Positions 54,139 through 62,445 of a stretch of DNA of 64,000 nt are shown here, piece by piece. Position 1 is the stretch's first letter. Every line of letters begins with the position of its first letter. Source of the DNA: Bradyrhizobium viridifuturi (lineage in GTDB: Bacteria; Pseudomonadota; Alphaproteobacteria; Rhizobiales; Xanthobacteraceae); contig NZ_LGTB01000006.1 of NCBI RefSeq assembly GCF_001238275.1, forward strand, positions 62,001-126,000, in the 5' to 3' direction. The notes under the pieces are model-generated. The model ran no database searches. It worked only from the letters and a program-made list of their open reading frames with translations, and was not told where the DNA came from. The position numbers and the translations under genes are program-made.

Positions 54139-54190
54139 CGGGGTCCTTCCTCAACAAAGCTGGATGCGGAGCGGCAGAGCGCTTGGGTTC
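54139..54190 (+). repeat. Imperfect direct repeat, copy B (copy A at 51454-51506)
   Basis: CGGGGTCCTTCCT, TGCGGAGC and GCAGAGCG appear in the same order and spacing (one-base length difference) as in copy A. Here the copy is non-coding and lies between two genes. Confidence 0.45.
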
Positions 54191-54265
54191 TCCAGTCAGG
54201 TTGAGTTTTTGAAGCCTTAAGTTAAGCCTTAACAGGGCGGCTTAAAAGCACGGAGGTTGTCTACA

Positions 54266-54940
54266 ATGCCATCATCGAACGTCATCGCGCAGCGCCTGGC
54301 TGCGCTCGAGGCCGAGGCCGCCGAGCTGCGCAAATTGCTCGCTGGCGATGCGACGATCGCGCAAGTCGCTCAACAGCAGCACCATGATCCCGAGGTGAGG
54401 ATTACCGAGATCGCCGAGCCGCTGGCCCCGCTTCCGTCGACCAAGCAACTGGAGACACTCTACGGCATCGTGCTGCACCACAATCCGCAGCTCAAGCCGC
54501 AGCGTCGTTGGATGCCGCGCGATATCGAGCTTGATTATCAGGATGCCGACTTTGCCGAATTTACAGCGGCATTCACCGCGCTGGCGATGATGCGCCGCAT
54601 CCCGCGGCCGGACACCAAGCGTGCGCCGAGCTATTGGCTCGATATCCTCGCCGAGCGCCTGCGACAAGCCGGGCGACCAGGGGACCTGACGACTTCGGCG
54701 CTCGTTGCGGCAGCATTGGCGCATGGTGACATCGCATATCGCCCCCTGGACGACTTTCCGTATGGCATCGAACTCGGCCTTTCGATCGGCGGCCAGGGAC
54801 ACCCCTATAACGGAGCTTGGCGGCAGATCCTGACAACGCGAGCGCTCGACAGGGCGATGATGATCGAGACGCGCGCCCGCAGGCCGGAGGTCGCGCAGAT
54901 CAACATCATCGGTGGAAATCACGCGGTTGGGCTTGGTTGA
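54266..54940 (+). CDS. Phage-like hypothetical protein, 224 residues
   Basis: ATG 54266 with GGAGG nine bases upstream. An N-terminal helix (IAQRLAALEAEAAELRKLLA) of coiled-coil type is followed by a mixed region with RRWMPRDIELDYQDADFAEF and RAPSYWLDILAERLRQAGRP, and a glycine-rich end (INIIGGNHAVGLG). No catalytic motif. Position before tail genes suggests a structural or connector role, but nothing in the sequence proves it. Confidence 0.55.
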   Translation: MPSSNVIAQRLAALEAEAAELRKLLAGDATIAQVAQQQHHDPEVRITEIAEPLAPLPSTKQLETLYGIVLHHNPQLKPQRRWMPRDIELDYQDADFAEFTAAFTALAMMRRIPRPDTKRAPSYWLDILAERLRQAGRPGDLTTSALVAAALAHGDIAYRPLDDFPYGIELGLSIGGQGHPYNGAWRQILTTRALDRAMMIETRARRPEVAQINIIGGNHAVGLG

Positions 54941-54952
54941 AGACTTCTCTTG

Positions 54953-55336
54953 ATGTCCGGAAGAGCGACCCGATTTGCGGTTTCCAGTTCCGGCGCGCGG
55001 CCTTTGCTCGCTGGTACGTCGGGACTTGTTCTCCCTGAAAATCCGGCGAGGATTTTTCTCTTGGTGCAGAACGTCGGAGTTGCTCCGCTTACCGTCGGCT
55101 TCTGCGATGACATCATTGCCGGAGCCGGCATCAGTCTGGATGGCGCGAGCCAGGCAGGTGGTCAAGGTGGTGCGATGATCTGGAGCAAATCTTGGCGACA
55201 TCTGAAGTCGGTGGATGATCTATTCGATGGAGGTGCCTGGTATCTCGCGGGCTTTGTTCCCCCCGGCGAGATCTATGCGGTTTCGGTGTCAGGGTCCGCG
55301 ATCGCCTTTCTTGAAGGCGTGCTGGCGGCCCCGTAA
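54953..55336 (+). CDS. Phage-like structural-type protein, 127 residues
   Basis: ATG 54953 (a TTG one codon earlier is possible). Beta-rich and Gly-rich: RIFLLVQNVGVAPLTVGFCD, IIAGAGISLDGASQAGGQGG, AWYLAGFVPPGEIYAVSVSG. This pattern fits a virion decoration or tail-associated beta-sandwich protein. No family recognised. Confidence 0.5.
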   Translation: MSGRATRFAVSSSGARPLLAGTSGLVLPENPARIFLLVQNVGVAPLTVGFCDDIIAGAGISLDGASQAGGQGGAMIWSKSWRHLKSVDDLFDGGAWYLAGFVPPGEIYAVSVSGSAIAFLEGVLAAP

Positions 55337-55352
55337 CAGAGAAAAGCTTCTC

Positions 55353-55997
55353 ATGCGCATTCGATATGAAGTGGGGCCCGACTACCGCAAGCTGATGGAC
55401 GTCGAGGCGCGCAAGCTTGCGCGTGCTGCGACTGCCGCTGTGACCGAGGTTGCGGCGTCGATCAAGTCCGAAGGCCAGCGCGAGCTCGCGGGCTTCTCGA
55501 AGCGCTTCAGCAACGCCATGTACGCGAAAGTCTATCCTGGCCATGGCGACAGCCTTCGCCCGGCGGCCGTGGTCGGATTGAAGGTCAAATATGCCAGCGT
55601 CTTCGAGGAGGGCGCCACGATCGGCGGCAAGCCGCTGATGTGGCTGCCTCTCGATGGTGCACCGCTTGGCCGCGGCGGCAAGCGCATGGGGCCGGGCGAG
55701 TTCGTTAAAAATGTCGGCGTTCTGTACTCGATCAACCATCCGGGAAAGGCTCCGCTCCTGGCGGCCGTCGTGCGCGAAACCGACGCGCGAGCCCAAAAGA
55801 GTCCGTCGCTGAGGCTGCTCAAGCGCGGTCGCAACCCGGGCGGCCGCGGCCGCGGGACGGTTCGCTTGATTCCGATGTTCGTCGGCGTTCCAGCCGTCAC
55901 GGATCCTCAGCGATACAACATCACTCGCATCATTCAGCGGAATGCCGACCAGCTGGCCGAAATTTACGAGCAAAAATGGAGTTCAATCAATGAATAG
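55353..55997 (+). CDS. Minor tail protein, DUF6441/HK97 gp10-like
   Basis: 214 residues, start ATG 55353. RYEVGPDYRKLMDVEARKLA, then an amphipathic helix (AATAAVTEVAASIKSEGQRE), KVKYASVFEEGATIGGKPLM and WLPL. The order helix, then V-F-E-x-G-A, resembles gp10-type and DUF6441 proteins that complete the tail end of phage particles. It lies directly before the tail assembly chaperone genes, the expected place. The stop overlaps the next start by eight bases. Confidence 0.6.
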   Translation: MRIRYEVGPDYRKLMDVEARKLARAATAAVTEVAASIKSEGQRELAGFSKRFSNAMYAKVYPGHGDSLRPAAVVGLKVKYASVFEEGATIGGKPLMWLPLDGAPLGRGGKRMGPGEFVKNVGVLYSINHPGKAPLLAAVVRETDARAQKSPSLRLLKRGRNPGGRGRGTVRLIPMFVGVPAVTDPQRYNITRIIQRNADQLAEIYEQKWSSINE

Positions 55998-56454
55998 CGT
56001 TGTCGACATCACGGCCATTGCACCAAGCAAGATCGCGGTCCCGGTTGGTGATGATGCGCTTGTCGAAGTCCGTGGCCTCTCGATGCACCGCGTCGCGGAT
56101 TTCATTGCGAAGTATCCCACACTGCTCACCTTCTTGGATAAGAGCGGCAGCGTGCCCGATCCGATAGCGATCCTGAATTCCATTCCCGATGCTGCCATTG
56201 AGATCATGGCCGCCGGCGTCGGGAAGGACGGGGATAGTGAAATCGCGAGCGCGATCGGTGGATGGGAGCTGCCGCAGCAGACTGACCTCCTGACTGGCGT
56301 CCTGAGTCGAACATTCAGTGGGACCGCCGGCCCTTTCGTCCAAGCGCTGCTCGCCGCCGCAGCGCGCGGCGCAAAGGGCGCGGCTTCCCAGCAACACAGT
56401 CCGAGCGCACCCGAGGGCTCAGCGTCGATCTCGCAAGAGTCGCCGAGTTCTTGA
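55990..56454 (+). CDS. Tail assembly chaperone, 'G'-like frame
   Basis: 154 residues from ATG 55990. A compact N-terminal domain (VDITAIAPSKIAVPVGDDAL, FIAKYPTLLTFL) is followed by an Ala/Ser-rich end. Position immediately before a short overlapping frame and a tape-measure gene is the classic phage G/T arrangement. A candidate slippery heptamer A AAG GGC lies at 56373-56379 in its frame. Slipping -1 there would yield a longer G-T protein of about 217 residues. Sequence similarity to known G proteins is not visible to me; the call rests on layout. Confidence 0.6.
   Translation: MNSVVDITAIAPSKIAVPVGDDALVEVRGLSMHRVADFIAKYPTLLTFLDKSGSVPDPIAILNSIPDAAIEIMAAGVGKDGDSEIASAIGGWELPQQTDLLTGVLSRTFSGTAGPFVQALLAAAARGAKGAASQQHSPSAPEGSASISQESPSS
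56373..56379 (+). promoter_or_regulatory. Candidate -1 ribosomal frameshift site (A AAG GGC)
   Basis: AAAGGGC in phase A AAG GGC fits the X XXY YYZ rule for -1 slippage. After slipping, the new frame is open to 56642 and reads protein-like well before the first possible start of the downstream frame (LSVDLARVAEFLIREG). Downstream GC-rich sequence could form a stimulating structure. Confidence 0.5.
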
Positions 56455-56642
56455 TCCGCGAGGGGCGCCACCCGCCAGTGGATGTTTGGTCATATACGCC
56501 GGCGCAGGCCTACGCATATGCGCAGCTGACCATGACGGCGCTAAAGCAACGGAAGGCCGATCTTCTCAGCATCATGGCTCTGGCGGCCCGCGGCGAGGTC
56601 AAGAAGGTTGGGAAAATCATTGCCGAATTGTCGAAGGAATAG
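56451..56642 (+). CDS. Tail assembly chaperone, 'T'-like frame
   Basis: From a TTG at 56451 it reads LIREGRHPPVDVWSYTPAQA and continues 63 residues, helical at the end (VKKVGKIIAELSKE). The frame is already protein-like upstream of that TTG, so it is more likely made as the C-terminal part of a -1 frameshift product of the preceding gene than as a separate protein. It ends three bases before the tape-measure start. Confidence 0.55.
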   Translation: MIREGRHPPVDVWSYTPAQAYAYAQLTMTALKQRKADLLSIMALAARGEVKKVGKIIAELSKE

Positions 56643-56645
56643 AGC

Positions 56646-59090
56646 ATGGCCGACATCAAGCAACGCATTTCACTCGATGGCGCCGACGAAGTCGCCGGCA
56701 AGCTGCGGAAGATCGGTGACACCGGCCAGGACGCCTTCAAGAAATTAAAGGAATACACCGGCGGTACGGGATTCGGCAGCGATGCCCACGCCGAGGCCAT
56801 CGAGGGCGCGCGGGAGGCAGGAGAGAAGTTAAAGGAGACCCTGCACACCCTGCACCCGATCGCGGAATCGGCCGGAATTGAGCTCGGCAATTTCGCCACG
56901 TTCGCCCGGCTGGCAGGGGCCGGCCTCGTGCCATTCGGCGCAGCGCTCGCCGGCAGTGTGCTGGTCAGCCTTGGGAAGATCGGCGAGCAATCGCAGAAGA
57001 CTCAATCGCGCTTAAAAGCACTTGGCGCAGGCGAAGGCGGTTTTGAGGATCTCGCCAAGCAGGCTAAGGCGCTCGGAACCAGCACCGAGACGATCGGTCC
57101 CAGCATGGAAAGACTTCTGCAGTACAGGCAGAAGCAGTTGGGGCAGGAGAAGTTGCGCTATGGGCCTGCGGCAAACATTCCGTCACAAAAGGACTTGACC
57201 GGAGCGTTCAACGCACTGTTCGCCGAGGGCAGGCGTGATCTATCGTCGGGCGACGAGATCGCGAAAAACGTCGATCAATTCTTGACTGATGTGACTGGAA
57301 ACAACTCAATTTCCGCTGGCGCTGTCGACCGTCTGCATTCCGTGCTGCCTCATGCCGCTGATCTCGTCGCGAAATCGGTTTCCGATTCATTCAATCCGCT
57401 CCAGCGCTTCGGTAATGCACCGGATCTGTCGGCATATCTCGCGAGGACGAACAGCCAGCTTCCACTCGTCGACCGCTTTTCGGGGAACGTCTTCGGCCAG
57501 ATCGCAAAACAGGCCCCGCGGGCGCTCGACGACGCGGCCGCGGCTCGCGGTGTCATGGAAGCCTTCGAAGGCCTGGAGGCGTCAGCGAAACGTCTCGGTG
57601 AGGCGATGGGTGGCGACAGCCTCGGTCTGACCGGACTGATCGATAAACTCGCGCATTCCATCGATGGTGCTGCGGAGCATTTTGACCAGATCGTCCATCC
57701 GCGCGACTACGAGCCAGGCGGCGGCAAATTCATTGGACCGGTGAGCCCGGCCGAACGCGCCGAACACAACAAGCCTGACGTCCTCGATCTCGGGAAAACC
57801 TTGCTGACCGGCGAGTCCGACAAGAGATTCGATGACAGCAATGCCATGCGGGTGATGAAGTTCCTGCATGACGGGCCGCAGGCGCTTCGAAAAACGCCGA
57901 TCGAGGCGCTGCAGGACATGAGAGATGCCGCAGGCCGGCCGGATGCGATCTACCAACAGCAGAAGCCATTTCTGGGAGAGACGAATAGGGGAGCGGCCGT
58001 TCCCGTTGAATCTCCTCCACCGGCAGTAGTACCACCATCAACGGTCCCCGGCTTTTTCGATCCGAATCCAGCCTACGGTTGGCCCGTCGCTCCGCCGCAA
58101 CCGACACCGCCGGATCATGAGCAGCCGATCGCACCCTCTCAAAGGTTGCAGCCAACGGAGCATTCCGACGCCGGATCGAACGCGCTCGCCTCGCTCGGCC
58201 AGGTCTTCCAGCAAGCCAGCGCCGACGCCTCACAGACCAGCCAGGCGCAGACTGGCGTTCTACAGCAGATTCTGACTGCCATCGCTGCCCTGGTGAACAA
58301 GATCAATCCGCCAAACACGCGTGTCGATGGCGACGTCGACACGATCGGCGTCCGCGGCGCAAGCGGCGGATATGTTGCGCTGGATACCGGTGGCCATGTG
58401 CGCGGTCCTGGTACGTCGACCAGCGATTCCATCGACGCGAAGCTGTCCGACGGCGAATATGTTGTGAAGGCCTCGACCGTCAAGAAGATGGGCGTCGACT
58501 GGATGGATCGGCTGAATTCCGGAAAGTTTGCCGATGGCGGCGAAGTGACCCGGACGATCGCGTCCAATGAGCATGAAATCCTCTACGATCCGTCCACAGG
58601 CGGTGCTTATGTCGATGGCGTGTTGCGGTTGCCTGGCGATCCCCTTCTGAATGATCCGATCATCAGGCAGGGAATTGCGCAGTCTATGGCGGCGATGAAC
58701 CAAAAATCTCCGGTCAAGAGACACAAGAGCGATTTCATTGGCCGCTTCGGCTACGATCCGGACACGGACGATGGCAGCGGATATGCCGAAGGCGGCCTCG
58801 TTGGCATGATCGCTGGTTTTGCCGGCGGCGGACACGTCGATTACGGCTCGGTGCTGGATCATGAATCACCGATGAGAAGCGGGTCATCGATCCTGTCGGG
58901 CGCGGCCAAAGACCTGGGGCCCGGTTCCGGCAAAGCCGAATCGCTGCATCCCGTGACGATCAACCTGCACAACGGCGAGTCTATCGAGGGATTGAGAGCT
59001 ACGCCCGATGGAGTGCTCGACCTATTGCACAAGGCCGCTATATCTCGATCGTTCAAACGAACTGGCGACGCCCCGTCGTGGTATAAATAA
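56646..59090 (+). CDS. Phage tail tape-measure protein
   Basis: 814 residues. N-terminal helical part (IKQRISLDGADEVAGKLRKI) and a hydrophobic stretch at about 78-108 (ARLAGAGLVPFGAALAGSVL) typical of tape measures. A long helical or disordered middle and a Pro/Gln-rich region (about 455-500) follow. The C-terminal part is characteristic: VALDTGGHVRGPGTSTSDSI, KLSDGEYVVKASTVKKMG, FADGGE and FAGGGHVDYGS. About 2.4 kb suggests a long flexible tail (roughly 0.15 nm per residue by the usual rule). Start ATG 56646. Confidence 0.82.
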   Translation: MADIKQRISLDGADEVAGKLRKIGDTGQDAFKKLKEYTGGTGFGSDAHAEAIEGAREAGEKLKETLHTLHPIAESAGIELGNFATFARLAGAGLVPFGAALAGSVLVSLGKIGEQSQKTQSRLKALGAGEGGFEDLAKQAKALGTSTETIGPSMERLLQYRQKQLGQEKLRYGPAANIPSQKDLTGAFNALFAEGRRDLSSGDEIAKNVDQFLTDVTGNNSISAGAVDRLHSVLPHAADLVAKSVSDSFNPLQRFGNAPDLSAYLARTNSQLPLVDRFSGNVFGQIAKQAPRALDDAAAARGVMEAFEGLEASAKRLGEAMGGDSLGLTGLIDKLAHSIDGAAEHFDQIVHPRDYEPGGGKFIGPVSPAERAEHNKPDVLDLGKTLLTGESDKRFDDSNAMRVMKFLHDGPQALRKTPIEALQDMRDAAGRPDAIYQQQKPFLGETNRGAAVPVESPPPAVVPPSTVPGFFDPNPAYGWPVAPPQPTPPDHEQPIAPSQRLQPTEHSDAGSNALASLGQVFQQASADASQTSQAQTGVLQQILTAIAALVNKINPPNTRVDGDVDTIGVRGASGGYVALDTGGHVRGPGTSTSDSIDAKLSDGEYVVKASTVKKMGVDWMDRLNSGKFADGGEVTRTIASNEHEILYDPSTGGAYVDGVLRLPGDPLLNDPIIRQGIAQSMAAMNQKSPVKRHKSDFIGRFGYDPDTDDGSGYAEGGLVGMIAGFAGGGHVDYGSVLDHESPMRSGSSILSGAAKDLGPGSGKAESLHPVTINLHNGESIEGLRATPDGVLDLLHKAAISRSFKRTGDAPSWYK

Positions 59091-59117
59091 TGGACCGCGA
59101 TCGGGAGGAATTCTCAA

Positions 59118-59432
59118 ATGTCAGTTGTAAGTCTCGCTGATTACCAGAAAGAGAAGGACCGCGAAGGGAAATTCGACGGGCCCATGTGCATCACGTTATG
59201 CAGCCCCGAATTCGTTGCGGCGGGAGTGCGCGAACATCTCACAATTCGCTGGACCGTCAATAACGGTGACGTCTTCGGCGCGCTGGAGTCCGTGAGGTCT
59301 GCGGGCGGAATTGGCCTCGTCCGCGACGGTCGTTACGTGTTTATTCCATGGCCTTGTGCAGCTGTCATTATCCACTCGCCGGATGATGATGTGTACGGCT
59401 TTAAGGAGGTTGGCGATGACGACGACGCCTGA
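59118..59432 (+). CDS. Hypothetical protein after tape measure, 104 residues
   Basis: ATG 59118 with GGGAGG upstream. VVSLADYQKEKDREGKFDGP, then a beta-rich part (VREHLTIRWTVNNGDVFGAL, GRYVFIPWPCAAVIIHS) and an acidic end (GDDDDA). It overlaps the next start by 17 bases. Probably a tail-related accessory protein by position; no family recognised. Confidence 0.6.
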   Translation: MSVVSLADYQKEKDREGKFDGPMCITLCSPEFVAAGVREHLTIRWTVNNGDVFGALESVRSAGGIGLVRDGRYVFIPWPCAAVIIHSPDDDVYGFKEVGDDDDA

Positions 59433-59610
59433 CGCGGATGATGCCATCGATGCTATCTTTGAAGTCGAGCGAGCGCGGCTCGGCATTTCCGCCGATGAGC
59501 CTCTCACGATCGAGATGACCCCGGAAATGCTCGCCCGCTTTGAAGCGCGAGAAGCAGTACTTCGGGCGGAGGGCAAACCATCCGCCTGGATCGAGATAAT
59601 CGAAGTATAG
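59416..59610 (+). CDS. Small acidic hypothetical protein, 64 residues
   Basis: ATG 59416 is chosen because TAAGGAGGTT, a near-perfect ribosome site, precedes it. Reads TPDADDAIDAIFEVERARLG, then IEMTPEMLARFEAREAVLRA and IEIIEV. Helical and acidic; overlaps the previous gene's end. Function unknown. Confidence 0.6.
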   Translation: MTTTPDADDAIDAIFEVERARLGISADEPLTIEMTPEMLARFEAREAVLRAEGKPSAWIEIIEV

Positions 59611-59621
59611 CTTTTTGCCCA

Positions 59622-61175
59622 ATGACCAATGCTCCAGATACTCGCAAGACGCACGTCATTCGCATTCTTGGCACGAACAAGAAGGGTGATGTGCTTCCGC
59701 ACATCTGGGCTGATGTCGAGCGCATCGACATAGCGAAGGGCAAGACGCAGACGGCGAAGGGATGGCGCCAAGGCTACCAGGATAAACTGCTGTGGCAGGA
59801 CGACCCTGCAGCCGACGATTACGAACCGGACGGCAATCCGGCGCGCAAGACGGAGATCGTCAAGGTCTGCGACCCGACCGCCGGCAACGTGAATGACCCC
59901 GAAGAATGGATACCGATCCCGGTCATCAAGAGTATGAAAAGCCGCCTGACCGGCGGCGCCGATGCCGACGCGACTTCGGATAACATCGGGCACGTTGGAC
60001 ACTACACCAGCGTGTCCGAGAACCAGGCTCGGATCGTCGAAGCGCGGCGGATCTATCACTACGACACCAACATTGACGATGCGGCATCGGCCGCGTTCGA
60101 CGGCGATCCGTCGCTCAAGGCCTACGTTGTGCCTGGTGATCGATATACGCGGGATGACTCGAGCAAAGACGAGTCGCAATATGTCGAGCACGAGATCGTC
60201 ACCTATCTGAAGGGCAGCGGAAATCAGGGTGACGTTTCGGCCCGCCGCAATCAGGTGAAGCTGCTCAATCAATATCTGATCGACGAAAGTGCGCCGGCAA
60301 AGTTCGATGTGGTCGGCTCGACCGGGATCAATCCGCCATATCGGCTCGACCCACGGCAGAACATCATCAACGTCAAGTTCACGACGCTCTATATCGTCGT
60401 GACGCTCAGCGCGGGCAATCAATCATTCTCGTCCGGTCCCTACGGCCCGTCGCCGGGTATCGGATCGCCATCGATTTCTGCTGACGTAGTCCAAGGAAAG
60501 GGTGCCAAACTTCTGGATACCTATGCGCCGCCTGATTTCAACAACAGCACCGATGGTCCGGGGCAGTGCATGGTCTGGTTCAATGACTATTCTGATGGCA
60601 GCGTGAGTGCGGTACAGGCTTACGAGGATGGACCTTATCACGGTTATGGTCTGACGACGTGCGTTGACGGCGTTTGCAACACGGTGGGCATTCCAGTCGA
60701 AGACGATACTGCACCCATTGACTTCGGGAAAAGTATCGTGGTCGCCACTCAGTATCTGATGAGAGTGCCGACCGGCGAAGATGCCGTCACTGTCGACATT
60801 GGCGGACTGATAGCGGATACCGACACGGGTCCGAACCATCCATCCAACAATCAGGTGACCACGAACGGTTTCGGTCTGATCCAAATTTCGGTGTTTTCAA
60901 GAGCGCGCGGCAAGATCACAAAGCTCGATCAACTTTGGGACATTCACCAGGACGGCGAGCAGCGCCCTACGCCGGACGACAGTGTCTCGCTCGGCATCAC
61001 GGAGAGCACCCAAGGCCGGTTCAAAGTCAGGATCGAGCTGGACAGCAATAAGGACCACGCGCAGACCGACAACTGGGGCAACCAGTTTCAGCCATTCAAG
61101 GTGACGCTCGATCCCGGTCCCGGTGCTGACCAGATACCGGAACAGCCACCTCCGAGGCTCCCGCCGCCGCCATGA
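59622..61175 (+). CDS. Large phage-like hypothetical protein, 517 residues
   Basis: ATG 59622, twelve bases after the previous stop. The first 230 residues are mixed and charged (VIRILGTNKKGDVLPHIWAD, SKDESQYVEHEIVTYLKGSG). The rest is beta-rich with many Gly, Asp and Tyr (VQAYEDGPYHGYGLTTCVDG, VDIGGLIADTDTGPNHPSNN) and ends in a proline-rich tail. The composition suits a secreted or tail-tip protein. No family recognised. It is the last gene of the plus-strand tail block before a minus-strand gene. Confidence 0.65.
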   Translation: MTNAPDTRKTHVIRILGTNKKGDVLPHIWADVERIDIAKGKTQTAKGWRQGYQDKLLWQDDPAADDYEPDGNPARKTEIVKVCDPTAGNVNDPEEWIPIPVIKSMKSRLTGGADADATSDNIGHVGHYTSVSENQARIVEARRIYHYDTNIDDAASAAFDGDPSLKAYVVPGDRYTRDDSSKDESQYVEHEIVTYLKGSGNQGDVSARRNQVKLLNQYLIDESAPAKFDVVGSTGINPPYRLDPRQNIINVKFTTLYIVVTLSAGNQSFSSGPYGPSPGIGSPSISADVVQGKGAKLLDTYAPPDFNNSTDGPGQCMVWFNDYSDGSVSAVQAYEDGPYHGYGLTTCVDGVCNTVGIPVEDDTAPIDFGKSIVVATQYLMRVPTGEDAVTVDIGGLIADTDTGPNHPSNNQVTTNGFGLIQISVFSRARGKITKLDQLWDIHQDGEQRPTPDDSVSLGITESTQGRFKVRIELDSNKDHAQTDNWGNQFQPFKVTLDPGPGADQIPEQPPPRLPPPP

Positions 61176-61203
61176 TCAACCGCCAGGATGGATGGCGATT
61201 CGG

Positions 61204-61986
61204 CTATTCGTCTTGCCAATCGATTACCATGCGGCCGCCGAAGAAAGCGATAGCGGCGGCAGCCCTGTTATAATCGCAAGTGGCGTGCGCTAGCGGCCTT
61301 AGAAAGTGCATTCCGCAACCAGATTCTGCGGCTAGCATCGTCAAGCTGATGCCGTCCTCTCGAGCTCGGCAGCGGATCTGGTCGTGGATATCTGCCAAGT
61401 TGAACCTCTTGGTTTTTCGGAGGCCGAGCCTGAAGGCGGTGGCTAGAATGCTGCTAAGCGAATGATCAAATGCCCGGGCTAGATCGGCACGCCCGGAGGT
61501 AGAGAATATTTGGCGAAGCAGTCTGATCTCGCTCTGCTTCCACGGTGTTGCCTCTCTGTGAAAGCCCTGGCAGCCCAATCTGGTCCTTCGCGTTTGAAGA
61601 GCTGCGGGTGTTCGGTTTTTGAATAGCTTCGCGAGCTTTTTTACTGGCAGAGATGCGTTCTTTCGGAGGCGCCGATCCTCGTTCTTTGTCCATTTTTGCC
61701 GGTGGACAATTGCACCAAGCTGATGGCGTCGTTGCTTGATTGCAGCGTCGCTGCGAACGAGCAACAATCGAGCAGCGCCTTTGATGGAGTTCGTCCTAAC
61801 GATTTCATCCTCGTGAGGCTTCCACCTTTTTTGGTCGCTCGCTGGAGGACATGTCGGCTTAACGATGCGTCGCCTATGCTTTATGGCCGGCACGGTTCTC
61901 CAAGGCAGCAGCGCTTCGGCGCCCTTGATCGAGTTCGTTCTGACGATCTCGTCTTCTGCCGCCGACCATTCAATCGCGCTTGGCAT
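61204..61986 (-). CDS. Protein with four Myb/SANT-like repeats
   Basis: 260 residues from ATG 61986 (an ATG at 62043 is possible). Four repeats with Trp at about residues 7, 55, 99 and 149, each W-x-x-x-E-D/E, a helix, then an R-x-x-x-A-I/L-x-x-R-R helix (for example KRWKPHEDEIVRTNSIKGAA). The first two share EDEIVRTNSIKGA exactly. A final helix-turn-helix-like part (about 200-235: REDGISLTMLAAESGCGMHF) follows. Likely a DNA-binding protein. It lies opposite to all nearby phage-like genes, so it may be an independently transferred cargo gene. Confidence 0.7.
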   Translation of the reverse strand: MPSAIEWSAAEDEIVRTNSIKGAEALLPWRTVPAIKHRRRIVKPTCPPASDQKRWKPHEDEIVRTNSIKGAARLLLVRSDAAIKQRRHQLGAIVHRQKWTKNEDRRLRKNASLPVKKLAKLFKNRTPAALQTRRTRLGCQGFHREATPWKQSEIRLLRQIFSTSGRADLARAFDHSLSSILATAFRLGLRKTKRFNLADIHDQIRCRAREDGISLTMLAAESGCGMHFLRPLAHATCDYNRAAAAIAFFGGRMVIDWQDE

Positions 61987-62445
61987 CCTCTGCGTGGCTC
62001 CTTTGATGACGAGACACCGGTGAGCGTGGGGAGCCTGCAGCAATCCGAGCGAAATGGAAAAGGGGGCAATTAGCGTCCATCCCCGACAATAACAGGCGCG
62101 CGAAAGCCGCCCCGGAGGGGGGCTTGCATGGCGCCATCAAATCAGGTGAAAATGTCCGCGGAGCTTCAGAACTCCCGATGCGGTCCCTTGCCGGGGAATA
62201 TGCGCATCATTCCGCGATAGGCGGGCCAAGAGCCTTGCCGGGCTTCCTTGTCCGCCGAAATTATGACGCGCCCATTTGCCGTGGGCGGCGACCGGCTCAC
62301 TATGCCGGGAGTGCCGCGGCTATGCAATACCCTTCGGGGAAAGGCCATGGCGCACGTTCTCGCGGACGTGTTCTGAAACTCCCGGTGCCAGCCTGCCGCT
62401 GGCGCCCGGCCTTCAGAAGCCGGTTTAAACCGCGAGTATCCACCT
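61987..62445. other. Intergenic stretch between divergent genes
   Basis: About 460 bases. It should hold the promoters of the Myb-like gene (minus) and of the gene at 62446 (plus). A small GC-rich hairpin (AAGCCGCCCCGGAGGGGGGCTT, 22 bases: 62104-62125) is the only clear structure. I see no supportable gene. Confidence 0.45.
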
